DNA of 64,000 nt from Gottfriedia acidiceleris (GCF_002128425.1 NZ_NESS01000009.1:88117-152116); one strand, 5' to 3'; counted from the stretch's first letter, positions 1-8,386 are shown. Notes: a model not told the origin generated them from the sequence alone. A program made the numbers and translations.

Positions 1-2
1 AT

Positions 3-101
3 CTCAATTTGATAAAATTGGTTGAAAATACGAAAAGATATCACCACATAGCTGCTGAAAAGGTCACAGACTTATCTAATAAAAACTTCAACAAAGATTA
101 A
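3..101 (+). CDS. C-terminal end of an unidentified protein (partial)
   Basis: One frame is open from the window edge and ends with TAA at 99-101, giving 32 residues that finish in LSNKNFNKD. It runs directly into a strong terminator, as the 3' end of a real gene would. The rest lies outside the window. The fragment is too short and too ordinary in composition to assign to a family. Confidence 0.45.
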   Translation, partial: LNLIKLVENTKRYHHIAAEKVTDLSNKNFNKD

Positions 102-132
102 AAAATGGACGTTATTTAACGTCCATTTTTTT
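101..132. terminator. Bidirectional intrinsic terminator
   Basis: A perfect stem (AATGGACGTT pairing with AACGTCCATT) is bordered by A-rich sequence on the left and a T run on the right. It can end transcription of the truncated gene on the plus strand and of the convergent coat-like gene on the minus strand. Confidence 0.85.
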
Positions 133-610
133 AATACGGCATCTTTAAGACATCCATAGCTTTTTTAGCATCGTTTTCGATTAACTTATTAATATTAAAT
201 ACCGAATATTGACCTTGTTTTGATAAATAGCTAAAAATTTGAGTATGCAAATTGTTCACCGCTACTAGGTGCTTAATAAATAAATTATTTAAGTCACGAG
301 TAGCTGTTTCTGTAAGTGCATGTGCATACATTTTTGTTAATACTTTTGTTGCTGATAATAAATCTTCAGCACTCATTTCGCTTCCTAATTTATCACTTGC
401 TGCATCTCTTTCTCCAATTGTAATATTACTCATAAATTTAAGTAGTTCCCTCAAATTATTTTCAAACAAGGTAATAGAAGTTTTATATAATTCTTTTAAT
501 CCGGAATCTGTTATATTTTTTATATTTGTTTTAAGCTTATATAAATAATAAGTAGTTGTAGCAACAATCTCATGTAATTCTAAGGTCTCATGCCAAGCTA
601 ATGTTCTCAT
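131..610 (-). CDS. CotF-like spore coat protein
   Basis: This encodes a protein of about 159 residues that is mostly helical. Its C-terminal half (from about SAEDLLSATKVLTKMYAHAL to VLKMP) matches the pattern of the Coat_F family: a helical bundle with conserved ALTE and Q residues, ending in a short YSVFNINKLI-type tail. Members sit in the spore coat or have ferritin-like folds. The ATG at 610 is chosen because GGAGGG lies 6-7 bases upstream; an in-frame ATG 24 bases further upstream has no such site. A CATATAAT element upstream resembles the -10 of mother-cell sigma factors, which fits a coat gene. The family call is from pattern memory, not a search; the exact coat role is unknown. Confidence 0.7.
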   Translation of the reverse strand: MRTLAWHETLELHEIVATTTYYLYKLKTNIKNITDSGLKELYKTSITLFENNLRELLKFMSNITIGERDAASDKLGSEMSAEDLLSATKVLTKMYAHALTETATRDLNNLFIKHLVAVNNLHTQIFSYLSKQGQYSVFNINKLIENDAKKAMDVLKMPY

Positions 611-653
611 ACTTATCCCTCCTTTTTTGTACATGTCTATTCAGTAGACTAGG

Positions 654-661
654 ATTATATG
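654..661 (-). promoter_or_regulatory. Possible sigma-E/sigma-K -10 element
   Basis: Read on the minus strand the sequence is CATATAAT, agreeing with the CATAnnnT core of mother-cell promoters. It lies about 45 bases upstream of the coat-like gene's start. I see no convincing -35, so this rests on one element and on gene function. Confidence 0.3.
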
Positions 662-770
662 ACGGATAAAAAATAGGATAAAGCAGTAGGCTCTTAAAAA
701 GGAAAAGTTACAAAAAGAAATAAAGGAGGGGAGGGGTAGGTATACTACAACCATAAAACCTGCCCAATAT

Positions 771-1229
771 ATGTATATTGAAAATGTATTTCAACAGTTG
801 AGCTTATGTGTAAAAAGTGTTTTAGAAATGATGGATCTAATTAATGAAGAAGATTTAAATTTTCGACCGGTTGATGATAAGAAATCAATCGGGGAGGTAG
901 TCCAACATTTGTGTGAGCTTATTGGTGCTGATATGGAAATTATGAGAGGTGCAAGCAAGGAAAAGATGGTACAATATTATACCTTGGTCAAATGCAAATC
1001 AATAGTTGAAATGAAAAGTATGTTGCAAAAGAACTTACATGAATTAAAGGATTTCTATTTTAATATGAATGAAGAGGATTTAGTGGAAGAAACTACTTCA
1101 TATTGGGGACTTCAATATTCTAGATTCGAATGGTTATTAGAGATTTTAGTCCATTTTACTCACCACAGAGCACAATTACATATGCTACTAGTCCAAAAAA
1201 AGGGCGATATCAATATCGCTCTTTTTTAA
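771..1229 (+). CDS. DinB/DfsB-family protein
   Basis: A 152-residue four-helix protein of the DinB superfamily, whose members include metal-dependent thiol transferases and many unknowns. Candidate metal ligands are His46 (in VVQHLCEL), His128 and His131/132 (in HFTHHRAQLHML), spaced as in the family triad. The ATG at 771 is the only in-frame ATG/GTG/TTG back to the upstream region, yet the only clear Shine-Dalgarno (AAAGGAGGGG, about 722-732) is some 35 bases away, so initiation looks weak or unusual. The last codons (KKGDINIALF) are read through the terminator hairpin. Its substrate is unknown. Confidence 0.75.
   Translation: MYIENVFQQLSLCVKSVLEMMDLINEEDLNFRPVDDKKSIGEVVQHLCELIGADMEIMRGASKEKMVQYYTLVKCKSIVEMKSMLQKNLHELKDFYFNMNEEDLVEETTSYWGLQYSRFEWLLEILVHFTHHRAQLHMLLVQKKGDINIALF
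1201..1227 (+). terminator. Intrinsic terminator inside the DinB-type coding end
   Basis: The stem AGGGCGATAT/ATATCGCTCT followed by six T lies entirely within the last nine codons; the stop codon TAA follows the T run. Confidence 0.8.
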
Positions 1230-1298
1230 AGACAAAGTTAAGTAGGGTATTGAAGGAAATGATCATATCTTCTTCTATACCCTAAATATTGCACATAA

Positions 1299-1646
1299 TC
1301 AGTCTTTTGTTTCGTGTTGTGGATGCATAAATTGTTTTGCGGGTTCTTCTCGCTTTTTTGATTCTAATAGGTCTGTGTTTTCTGCACTTGCCCAACCAAT
1401 ATCATTTGTTGGATGAACCCATTCGTCGCCTGCCATAACCGATGGATCAACATCGTCCGACCAATTATTTAATGGAGAGTTAGGAGAGCTATACTTACTG
1501 TCTCCAATAACTACACCCTTTGAATTTACAAAAGGTTCTTCCATTTTAATGTCTGTTCCTTTAAAAGAAGGAAAATTTGAAATATGGGGTAATGTATCTT
1601 CCATTACCGGTGAATCAATTTCGGTTTTGTCTTTTTTTCTTTTCAT
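1299..1646 (-). CDS. Small hydrophilic protein of unknown function
   Basis: A 115-residue, highly polar protein without membrane segments. It begins with a lysine-rich stretch (MKRKKDK) and has an acidic middle with the phrases MAGDEWVHPTNDIGW and SPNSPLNNW. It reminds me of a small Bacillus-specific unknown family (possibly DUF3905), but I cannot confirm this. An AGAGGTGAT site precedes the ATG at 1646. It is transcribed in the same direction as the radical SAM gene but separated from it by a terminator. The Trp- and Pro-containing motif implies selection rather than a chance frame. Confidence 0.7.
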   Translation of the reverse strand: MKRKKDKTEIDSPVMEDTLPHISNFPSFKGTDIKMEEPFVNSKGVVIGDSKYSSPNSPLNNWSDDVDPSVMAGDEWVHPTNDIGWASAENTDLLESKKREEPAKQFMHPQHETKD

Positions 1647-1699
1647 TAAATATCACCTCTACTTACAAATTATTATTTGCTAATTAGTGAAATCAATAC

Positions 1700-1730
1700 A
1701 AAAGGACAATATTAAAAAATATTGTCCTGT
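1700..1730 (-). terminator. Terminator after the radical SAM gene
   Basis: AGGACAAT(ATT)/(AAT)ATTGTCCT forms a stem with T-rich flanks on both strands, placed just after the minus-strand stop codon at 1736. Confidence 0.7.
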
Positions 1731-1735
1731 TTTAC

Positions 1736-3478
1736 TTATGCTTCAATTGTGAAAAATGAAGGTGATAGTGTTTTAGGAGAGAAATAAACTAGCATTGCAT
1801 AATTACCAGTTCTATATTCTCCAGTTAATAGAAAATGTTCGATATCAAATGAAAGTGATTCAATCATTGTATGTTTATAGATTTCTTTTTCGTTTAAGTT
1901 AAGTGAAACAAATTCTGAACCTAAATATTCAGGATTTTGGATAACTCGTTTATAAATTTCCTTCGTCAAATCATGGTTTGATATTTCGTCCCACCATGGT
2001 TTGCGAGGTTTATATTTATGATTTAAGTAATAATCGATTTTCATAATATCTTTTACGATTGAATCATTTTTAATTTCATATTGAGTTAAAAACTCATTTA
2101 GACGCTTAAATAAATCTTCAAGCTGGTGGCCGATTCTTGACCAACCTCGTTCTTCCCAATATGAACCAAATAATTGGAAGAAATCAAATGGACTTTCAAA
2201 CTCATTTTCAATTAAATATTCGATCGTATTATTTGTTCGATGGTCATTCCAATATTTTTCGAGTACGTCTTCAACTTGCTTAATTTTTACAATATCATCG
2301 AATGATAGTACATTATTACCTAATACTTCATACGGAGCATAATCCATATATACATAATTATGTTCATGTGCTCTTAATCGTACTCCAGTTCCTCTTAGCA
2401 TTTTTAAGAACCCTAGTTGCAGCTCTTCCGGCCTTAATGCAAAAACGTCATTGAATGTTTGACGGAATGAATTGTAATCCTCTTCAGGTAAACCGGCAAT
2501 TAAATCTAAATGTTGATCTATTTTTTCTCCATCTCGTACAAGTGTGACAGTTCTGCAAAGCTTTTCAAAATTTTGTCTTCTCATAACTAGTTCGTTTGTA
2601 GCATCATTTGTAGATTGTACACCTATTTCAAATCGGAATAAGCCTTTAGGTGCATTTTCATTTAAAAATTCGATGACTTCTGGACGCATAATATCACCAG
2701 TAATCTCAAACTGGAATACAGTTCCTTCCACATGTTCGTCAATTAGAAATTGGAACATATCCATTGCATAACTACGACTTATGTTAAAAGTTCTGTCTAC
2801 GAATTTAAAAACCTTCGCTCCGTTTGCCATAAGGTAACGAATATCATCTTTGATAACCTCACGATTAAAATATCGAACGCCAACTTCAATAGAAGATAAA
2901 CAAAACTGGCAATTAAATGGGCAACCTCGGCTAGTTTCGATATATTGAATTCTTTTACTTAAGAATGGTAAATCTTCTTTAAAGCGATAAGGGGAAGGAA
3001 TAGTTGTTAAATCTATTTTTTCAGTTTGTGGTTTAATGATATTTTTTCCTTCATCTCGATATCCAATGCCATTTGTGGAAGTGAAATCCATCCCATTTTC
3101 AATTGCTTTAATTAATTTCTTTACGGTAATTTCACCTTCACCAATCGTAATGATGTCAATTTCCTTTACGCGATCTAGCCAATAATTCACATCATAGCTT
3201 ACTTCAGGTCCGCCAACAAAAATAATAACAGAAGGATCAATTTTTTTATACATACGGATTACTTCAATTGTTTGTTCGATATTCCAAATATAGCAGCTAA
3301 AGCCAAGAATTTTTGGCTTGCGTTTATATAAGTCTGTAATGATATTAAGACTTGGATCTTTAATTGAATATTCTGCAAGCTCTATATTATATTCAGGTTG
3401 AGCATACGCTTTAATGTATCGAATACCTAAGTTAGTATGAATATATTTTGCATTTAATGTTGCTAAAACAATGTTCAT
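1736..3478 (-). CDS. B12-binding-domain radical SAM protein
   Basis: This encodes a 580-residue enzyme with three parts. Residues 1-130 form a Rossmann-like cobalamin-binding region (VGGPEVSYD and GEGE motifs), though a B12-binding DxHxxG motif is not obvious. A radical SAM core carries the cluster motif Cys186-x3-Cys190-x2-Cys193 (RGCPFNCQFC) and GGLPEED-type strands. The C-terminal 200 residues (about 390-580) resemble the DUF4080 tail of Firmicute relatives. It should bind a [4Fe-4S] cluster and cleave S-adenosylmethionine; the substrate is unknown. It is monocistronic. Length and domain order are normal for the family, and no key cysteine is missing. Confidence 0.85.
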   Translation of the reverse strand: MNIVLATLNAKYIHTNLGIRYIKAYAQPEYNIELAEYSIKDPSLNIITDLYKRKPKILGFSCYIWNIEQTIEVIRMYKKIDPSVIIFVGGPEVSYDVNYWLDRVKEIDIITIGEGEITVKKLIKAIENGMDFTSTNGIGYRDEGKNIIKPQTEKIDLTTIPSPYRFKEDLPFLSKRIQYIETSRGCPFNCQFCLSSIEVGVRYFNREVIKDDIRYLMANGAKVFKFVDRTFNISRSYAMDMFQFLIDEHVEGTVFQFEITGDIMRPEVIEFLNENAPKGLFRFEIGVQSTNDATNELVMRRQNFEKLCRTVTLVRDGEKIDQHLDLIAGLPEEDYNSFRQTFNDVFALRPEELQLGFLKMLRGTGVRLRAHEHNYVYMDYAPYEVLGNNVLSFDDIVKIKQVEDVLEKYWNDHRTNNTIEYLIENEFESPFDFFQLFGSYWEERGWSRIGHQLEDLFKRLNEFLTQYEIKNDSIVKDIMKIDYYLNHKYKPRKPWWDEISNHDLTKEIYKRVIQNPEYLGSEFVSLNLNEKEIYKHTMIESLSFDIEHFLLTGEYRTGNYAMLVYFSPKTLSPSFFTIEA

Positions 3479-3803
3479 TTATATACCTCGTTCTAAATTA
3501 TTATCGATTTATTTTATCATAAAATAATGAGATTACTAAATTTTCATAAGTGAAATTGAAAATGAATGTTTTAGAAAATTATAGAGACATTTTTTTAGCA
3601 CAAAAGCAAAGAAAAAAGATTCTAATTATTACATGAGATCAAATGAGGGGCACTATTTAGGAGAAGATTCGAAATATAATACTTTAATAAATAAGAGGAA
3701 TCTGATTTATTTTTTTAGTAGATTTTCTTCACATTTTTTTCATAAATGACATATAATTCACTAAATACAAAAAAGTTTCCCTAGGGAAAGAAAGGGTAAG
3801 AAA

Positions 3804-3893
3804 ATGAGTAGGAAAATTTTATTTTTTACGTATTTGTGTAATAAAATAGGAGTTCTGTCAAATCAGGATGTAAAAAAAGTACTAAATCATTAA
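3804..3893 (+). CDS. Possible 29-residue peptide
   Basis: ATG AGT AGG opens a frame ending in TAA, with a weak purine-rich site (AAAGGGTAAG) 3-9 bases upstream. The product starts MSRKILFFTYLCNKIG and has a short hydrophobic patch. Nothing similar is recognised, and chance frames of this length are common in AT-rich DNA. Confidence 0.2.
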   Translation: MSRKILFFTYLCNKIGVLSNQDVKKVLNH

Positions 3894-3954
3894 TTACTAT
3901 CAAAAATGGATAAAAGTTGTAGAAAATTGATGATTGTTCATTTACTTAGAACTA

Positions 3955-3984
3955 TTGACAATGAAGACCGACGCATGACATAAT
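3955..3984 (+). promoter_or_regulatory. Sigma-A promoter for mtnB
   Basis: A perfect -35 TTGACA (3955-3960) and a -10 CATAAT (3979-3984) are separated by 18 bases. The implied start leaves a leader of about 65 bases before the mtnB ATG. Confidence 0.55.
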
Positions 3985-4059
3985 TTTATTAAATAGTATG
4001 AATAGTTTGAATTTTTGACGGTGTTTAAATAGATAGTCTAAATAAGTGGAGGTGTTAAT

Positions 4060-4695
4060 ATGAGTTTATTTTTAGAACAATGGAAAAAGCTTGCGAATAT
4101 TAAATGTGATTTGGCTAAAAGAGATTGGTTTTATGGTACGAGTGGAAACTTGTCTATGAAAATTTCAGACGATCCATTATTATTTCTTGTAACAGCTGAT
4201 GAGAAGGATAAGAGGGCACGCTGTGATGAAGAATTTATTGTAGTTAATAACCTCGGTGAACCAGTATTTGATACGGTATTAAAGCCATCACTTGAAACAT
4301 TGGTTCATGCAAATATTTACGAAAAAACATCTGCTACTTGTGTGCTCCATGTACATACTGTAGATAATAATGTTATTTCTGAATTGTTTGGTAATGAAGG
4401 GCAAGTAGAGCTTGAAAATAATGAAATGATCCATATATTAACAAGCTCTTATTTTGAAAATAAAATAACAGTTCCTATCATAGAGAATGCACAAGACATG
4501 GAAACTTTTAAACGTGCATATACGCCATTTCTAACAAAGGATTTTGGGGGTGTTCTTGTTAGAAATCACGGGATCACTGTTTGGGGAAGAAGCCCACTAG
4601 AAACGAAAAAGTGGCTAGAAGGAATTGAATTTCTAATAAGTTATAAAGTAAAACTAATGATGATTCAAGGTCATAAAATAAAAGCAGGCAACTAA
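4060..4695 (+). CDS. mtnB: Methylthioribulose-1-phosphate dehydratase
   Basis: This 211-residue class II aldolase-fold enzyme dehydrates 5-methylthioribulose 1-phosphate to the diketo phosphate in cytosolic methionine salvage. Family signatures are present: WFYGTSGNLS near residue 23, ADEKDKR near 46, and the zinc ligands His97 and His99 (LHVHTVDNN) and His170 (VRNHGITVWG). Length equals that of the B. subtilis enzyme (about 209). GGAGGTG lies 8 bases upstream of the ATG. In B. subtilis this gene lies inside mtnWXBD; here it stands alone between its own promoter and terminator, so partner genes must be elsewhere or absent. That makes a divergent function possible, though the active site looks intact. 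Confidence 0.85.
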   Translation: MSLFLEQWKKLANIKCDLAKRDWFYGTSGNLSMKISDDPLLFLVTADEKDKRARCDEEFIVVNNLGEPVFDTVLKPSLETLVHANIYEKTSATCVLHVHTVDNNVISELFGNEGQVELENNEMIHILTSSYFENKITVPIIENAQDMETFKRAYTPFLTKDFGGVLVRNHGITVWGRSPLETKKWLEGIEFLISYKVKLMMIQGHKIKAGN

Positions 4696-4703
4696 ATAAA
4701 AGA

Positions 4704-4757
4704 AAAAAAGCTGAAATAGTAGTGGTAAATAAATTCCATTACTTTTCAGCTTTTTTA
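4704..4757 (+). terminator. Terminator after mtnB
   Basis: A long hairpin (AAAAAAGCTGAAA with TTTTCAGCTTTTTT, extended by AGTAGTGG/CCATTACT) ends in a T run. Confidence 0.85.
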
Positions 4758-5156
4758 TTTTATAATAAAATCATAGCTAATTTTGAAAAAGGATCTTTCT
4801 AGTAGATTGTGCAAAATAAAATTTTTTTAGAGTATACTGGAGATAAAGGAATTGAACAATTCTATTTGTTCTGTTCTACAATTAAGATAAAAGTTTTAAA
4901 TAAAAATTTGCTTATACCATTTCACTTAAATCAAAATTAATCATTTTAAGCAGGATTTAATGAAAAGTCGTCTAATTTATTAAGCTATAGATAAAAACGT
5001 TAATTCATAACAAAAATAAACCTACTAGGTAATTTTGCTTAGTAGGTTTCATATTGTATGTATTTTAAATAATATAGATAGAATGAATAATAGAAAATAA
5101 CTCGATTATTATGAAAAGATGTGTTAAAAAACATCCTGTAGAAGGGAATCAGTCTA
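4758..5156 (+). other. Intergenic region with a hairpin
   Basis: About 400 bp of AT-rich sequence precede the spo0E-like gene. At 5018-5049 there is a ten-base-pair stem (AAACCTACTA with TAGTAGGTTT, 12-base loop) without a following T run, which might be a leader structure or a remnant. No gene or clear promoter is visible in the rest. Confidence 0.4.
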
Positions 5157-5348
5157 ATGAATGAATATCAACTCAGCCGTTTATTATTATCTATTTCATT
5201 AAAAAGGGAAGAAATGGTATATTTTGCGGAAACTAAAGGGTTAAACGAACATTTGACCTTAAAGGCCAGTCAAGAATTGGACGAGTTAATTATTTCATAC
5301 CAAAAAAAATTACTAACTGAATTAAATAAGTCATTTTCATTGAAATAA
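5157..5348 (+). CDS. Spo0E-like aspartyl-phosphate phosphatase
   Basis: A 63-residue, two-helix protein carrying the Spo0E signature SQELDELIISYQ (about residues 38-49), the motif used to dephosphorylate Spo0A~P and so delay sporulation. Length fits the short Spo0E-like proteins rather than Spo0E itself (about 85), since the regulatory C-terminal tail is missing. AAGGGA sits upstream of the ATG. The mhqR-like gene follows after 74 bp; in B. subtilis spo0E and mhqR are also close together, which suggests an orthologous locus. Confidence 0.8.
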   Translation: MNEYQLSRLLLSISLKREEMVYFAETKGLNEHLTLKASQELDELIISYQKKLLTELNKSFSLK

Positions 5349-5422
5349 TCTTAAAATCAATTAATAAGTGTAAAATAATAATATAGAATGAACTATGTAA
5401 AAGAAATTAAAGGGGTATTATT

Positions 5423-5869
5423 ATGGAAGAGACAAATAGAAAAGATATAGAGCTTTCTTTAAAGTTATTTATTGTATTATCGCGTGCTCATAGAAAGATA
5501 AATGATTCTGCAAACAAATCGATCGCTAGTTTTAATTTAAATCCAACTGAATTTGCAGTGCTAGAGCTCTTGTATCATAAAGGAAACCAACCACTTCAAC
5601 ATATTGGAGAAAAAATATTAATTGCTAGTGGAAGTATTACTTATGTAGTAGATAAACTTGAGAAAAAGGGTCTAGTTTATCGAAATCCATGTAGTGCAGA
5701 CCGTCGAGTAATCTATGCAGAAATAACTGAAAGTGGAAATAAACTGATGGAAGAAATATTTCCAGTGCACGAAAAATTTTTACATGAACATATGAGTGAT
5801 CTTTCTAATGAAGAAAAAAATTTCCTAATTCACTTATTGAAGAAAATTGGATACCATGGGTCTAACTAA
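5423..5869 (+). CDS. mhqR: MarR-family regulator, MhqR-like
   Basis: A 148-residue winged-helix repressor. The N-terminal dimer helix is followed by LNPTEFAVLELLYHKG, recognition helix SGSITYVVDKLEKKGL and wing residues SADRRVIYAEIT. The phrase LNPTEFAVLELLYHKG and the total length resemble B. subtilis MhqR (YkvE), which represses quinone- and diamide-responsive oxidoreductases; this is from memory. The locus beside a spo0E-like gene agrees. MhqR has a conserved cysteine in some strains; here Cys93 (NPCSAD) is a candidate sensor. AAAGGGG precedes the ATG. Its targets could include the nitroreductase at 34 kb, but no operator was identified. Confidence 0.7.
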   Translation: MEETNRKDIELSLKLFIVLSRAHRKINDSANKSIASFNLNPTEFAVLELLYHKGNQPLQHIGEKILIASGSITYVVDKLEKKGLVYRNPCSADRRVIYAEITESGNKLMEEIFPVHEKFLHEHMSDLSNEEKNFLIHLLKKIGYHGSN

Positions 5870-5899
5870 AAAAGCTCTCATTTGATAGAGCTTTTTTTA
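5868..5899 (+). terminator. Terminator after mhqR-like gene
   Basis: AAAAAAGCTCTCA/TGATAGAGCTTTTTTT forms a short stem with a T run, overlapping the stop codon. Confidence 0.85.
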
Positions 5900-6007
5900 T
5901 TTTTAAACGATTATTTTTAAAATTATTTTGTATAAACACTTTATTATACTTGTAAAAACTAGTTTCTTTTGGAATTACATTATTTATTTCTATTTAACTA
6001 ATTTTTA

Positions 6008-6022
6008 AATTTTCAGAAATTT
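6008..6022 (+). promoter_or_regulatory. Candidate CodY box
   Basis: AATTTTCAGAAATTT agrees at 14 of 15 positions with the CodY consensus AATTTTCWGAAAATT. It lies 37-51 bases upstream of a TATAAT -10 (6059-6064) for the M3 peptidase gene. Confidence 0.5.
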
Positions 6023-6095
6023 ATTTAGATTTAGGTTTTTTTACTAGAAGATTTTATATATAATAGCAATATCACAAAAAAATGGAGGGATTAAC

Positions 6096-7790
6096 ATGGG
6101 TTTTCAAGATTACCAGTATTCTAGACCAAATATTAAGAACTTTGGAGAACAATTTAAACGTTCACTACAAAATTTTTATGATGCTTCAACGGTCTATGAA
6201 CAAGAATTAGCAATGAATGAAATCAATGATCTAAGAAATGAATTTTCAACAATGGAAAATTTATGTGCAGTTCGCCATTCGGTTGATACAAATGATAAGT
6301 TTTATGAGGATGAGCAAGCGTTTTTTGATGAGAACACTCCAATTGTTCAATCATATGGGCAACAATATTATAAAGCGTTAATTGGTTCACCATTTAGAGA
6401 GCAGCTTGAAGAAAAATATGGCCATCAATTATTTGCTTTAGCTGAATGTGAAGTGAAAATTTTAAGTGAAGAAGTAATTCCAGATTTACAGGAAGAAAAT
6501 AAACTAACGACTGAATATGCTAAGTTAGTAGCGGCTGCTAAACTTCCATTTTATGGTGAAGTGAAAACGTTAGCACAAATTTCAGCACATTTTGAGGATA
6601 AAGATCGGGAGGTAAGAAAGGCAGCTTATGATACATACTTTGGATATTTCTCGGAAAATCAAGATAAATTTGATGAGATTTACGATAAATTAGTAAAAAT
6701 TCGAACTCGTATTGCTAACAAACTTGGATTCTCAAACTTTATTGAACTAGGATATGCTCGTATGATGAGAACGGATTACGATGCAAGTGATGTGAAAAAA
6801 TTTAGAGAGCAAGTTCTTGAAACAATTGTTCCAATCGCTACCGAATTAAGAGAACGACAAGCTAATCGAATTGGTGTGGAACAACTTTATTACTATGACG
6901 ATAAATTCGAATTTGTAACTGGCAATGCAACACCAAAAGGTAGTCCTGAGTGGATTATTGAAAACGGTAAACAAATGTATGATGAATTGTCGAAAGAAAC
7001 AAGTGAGTTTTTCAATTTTATGTTAAAGGAAAATTTACTAGATTTAGTTGCTAAGGAAGGAAAACAAGGTGGGGGATATTGTACTTATATTCCAAACTAT
7101 AAAGCTCCTTTTATTTTCTCAAATTTCAACGGAACATCTGGTGATATTGACGTACTAACACATGAAGCTGGTCATGCATTCCAGGTTTATGAAAGTCGTA
7201 AATTTGAAACACCTGAGTATAACTGGCCAACTTATGAGGCGTGTGAGATTCATTCAATGAGTATGGAATTTTTTACATGGCCTTGGCAAGAAGAATTCTT
7301 TAAAGAAGATACACAAAAATATTATTTCACACATTTAAGTAGTGCAATTACTTTCATTAGTTATGGTGTGGCAGTAGATGAATTCCAACATGAAATCTAC
7401 GCAAATCCTGAATTAACACCTGAGGAACGCCACGGACTTTGGAAGAGAATTGAAGAAAAATATTTACCTCATCGAGCAAATGATGGAAATAGTTATTTAG
7501 AAAAGGGTGGTTTATGGCAAAGACAGGGGCATATTTACCAGTCACCATTCTATTATATTGACTATACATTAGCTCAAATTTGTGCATTACAATTTTGGAA
7601 TAAGATGCATGAAGACCGAAATTCAGCGTGGTCAGATTATGTTGGACTTTGCCAATTAGGAGGAAGTAAATCATTTTTAGGCTTAGTTAAAGAAGCTAAA
7701 CTTGAATCGCCATTTAACGATGGCTGCATTGAGGAAACTTTAGAACCTGTTAGAAAATGGCTAGCAGGAGTTAACGATCAAAATCTATAA
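6096..7790 (+). CDS. M3-family oligoendopeptidase
   Basis: This encodes a 564-residue cytosolic zinc metallopeptidase that cleaves short peptides. The zinc motif HEAGH spans residues 356-360, and the third ligand is probably Glu384 in YEACEIHSMSMEFF. The N-terminal 200 residues are helical, as in PepF-like enzymes, and the length equals the Bacillus-type M3 peptidase rather than the 600-residue PepF. There is no signal peptide. GGAGGGA precedes the ATG by 7 bases. A near-perfect CodY box upstream suggests repression when branched-chain amino acids are plentiful. The gene is monocistronic with its own terminator. Confidence 0.88.
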   Translation: MGFQDYQYSRPNIKNFGEQFKRSLQNFYDASTVYEQELAMNEINDLRNEFSTMENLCAVRHSVDTNDKFYEDEQAFFDENTPIVQSYGQQYYKALIGSPFREQLEEKYGHQLFALAECEVKILSEEVIPDLQEENKLTTEYAKLVAAAKLPFYGEVKTLAQISAHFEDKDREVRKAAYDTYFGYFSENQDKFDEIYDKLVKIRTRIANKLGFSNFIELGYARMMRTDYDASDVKKFREQVLETIVPIATELRERQANRIGVEQLYYYDDKFEFVTGNATPKGSPEWIIENGKQMYDELSKETSEFFNFMLKENLLDLVAKEGKQGGGYCTYIPNYKAPFIFSNFNGTSGDIDVLTHEAGHAFQVYESRKFETPEYNWPTYEACEIHSMSMEFFTWPWQEEFFKEDTQKYYFTHLSSAITFISYGVAVDEFQHEIYANPELTPEERHGLWKRIEEKYLPHRANDGNSYLEKGGLWQRQGHIYQSPFYYIDYTLAQICALQFWNKMHEDRNSAWSDYVGLCQLGGSKSFLGLVKEAKLESPFNDGCIEETLEPVRKWLAGVNDQNL

Positions 7791-7796
7791 GTAATT

Positions 7797-7828
7797 ACTC
7801 CGACTTATTAAAAGTCGGAGTTTTTTTA
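7797..7828 (+). terminator. Terminator after the M3 peptidase
   Basis: Perfect stem ACTCCGACTT/AAGTCGGAGT, five-base loop, seven T. Confidence 0.9.
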
Positions 7829-8162
7829 TGTACAATAAAAGAGTAAAAAGTTGAAGTGATTTAGTTTTAACGAATGTTCTTTTAGTTGATGAAGTGCAAA
7901 TAAAAATTGTAAAAGTATAAATAAATCTGAGAAATTGCAAATAAGATGGTCAAGTGAATTTTGTGATAGATATATTGATATATTACTCGAAAACTCAATA
8001 CAATTAATGTCATTATCATTACAAATATATTGGATTACTATTTGTAAAGATGTGTAAATAGTCGGTAATATATCACTTGGGATTTGATTAATAAAGGGCA
8101 ATTCATCCGTTCAATTGAATATTCTATTGTATTTTAGATTATTATTTTTTTATAAAGGAATG

Positions 8163-8287
8163 ATTGGAACGAAAGGGTGCCAGGCTCCTATGGAATTAGC
8201 GGGAAGGCTAAAGACCTCACAGGCGGCGCCGAGGAGGCTAAAGAATCTCGCCCCATGGAAAGCGAGCACCCTGTAGTGGAAATCAAT
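8163..8287. repeat. GC-rich structured intergenic repeat
   Basis: About 125 bases stand out as GC-rich against AT-rich surroundings. Outer arms GGGTGC (8175-8180) and GCACCC (8266-8271) pair. Inside, GGCTAAAGA occurs twice (in AAGGCTAAAGACC and GAGGCTAAAGAAT), with GGCGCC between. I recall similar blocks ending GGAAAGCGAGCACCC and GGAAATCAA scattered through Bacillus genomes, so it is probably one copy of a dispersed family. Confidence 0.6.
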
Positions 8288-8355
8288 ATGATACAACTTA
8301 CTTATCAATAATTAATTCAGCATTTTAATTGACAAATTCATTTTTCAGCAGCACG

Positions 8356-8386
8356 AAAAGAGAAAGGATTAATACCTTCCTCTTTT
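8356..8386 (-). terminator. Terminator after the RND exporter
   Basis: AAAAGAG-AAGGA pairs with TCCTTCCTCTTTT across a short loop, immediately beyond the minus-strand stop codon. Confidence 0.55.

Larger units (their letters stand above)
3479..4059. other. Intergenic region, 581 bp
   Basis: This divergent, very AT-rich region lies between the radical SAM gene and mtnB. It holds the upstream sequences of both genes, a possible 29-codon reading frame (3804-3893) and a good sigma-A promoter (3955-3984). A second open stretch near 3600-3760 has no start signal. I see no SAM riboswitch or other recognisable leader RNA. Confidence 0.5.

Noticed and set aside
252..548. 98-codon plus-strand frame opposite the coat-like gene
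   Set aside because: It lies wholly inside the coat-like gene on the other strand, has no ribosome binding site and reads as Phe/Leu-rich noise.
3590..3750. Open stretch with protein-like phrase before mtnB
   Set aside because: No start codon with a usable site, and the frame begins after a stop; probably chance or an old remnant, not assignable.
7826..8101. 91-codon minus-strand frame downstream of the M3 peptidase
   Set aside because: No ribosome binding site, overlaps the terminator, low-complexity Ile/Asn/Leu composition, and no recognisable motif.
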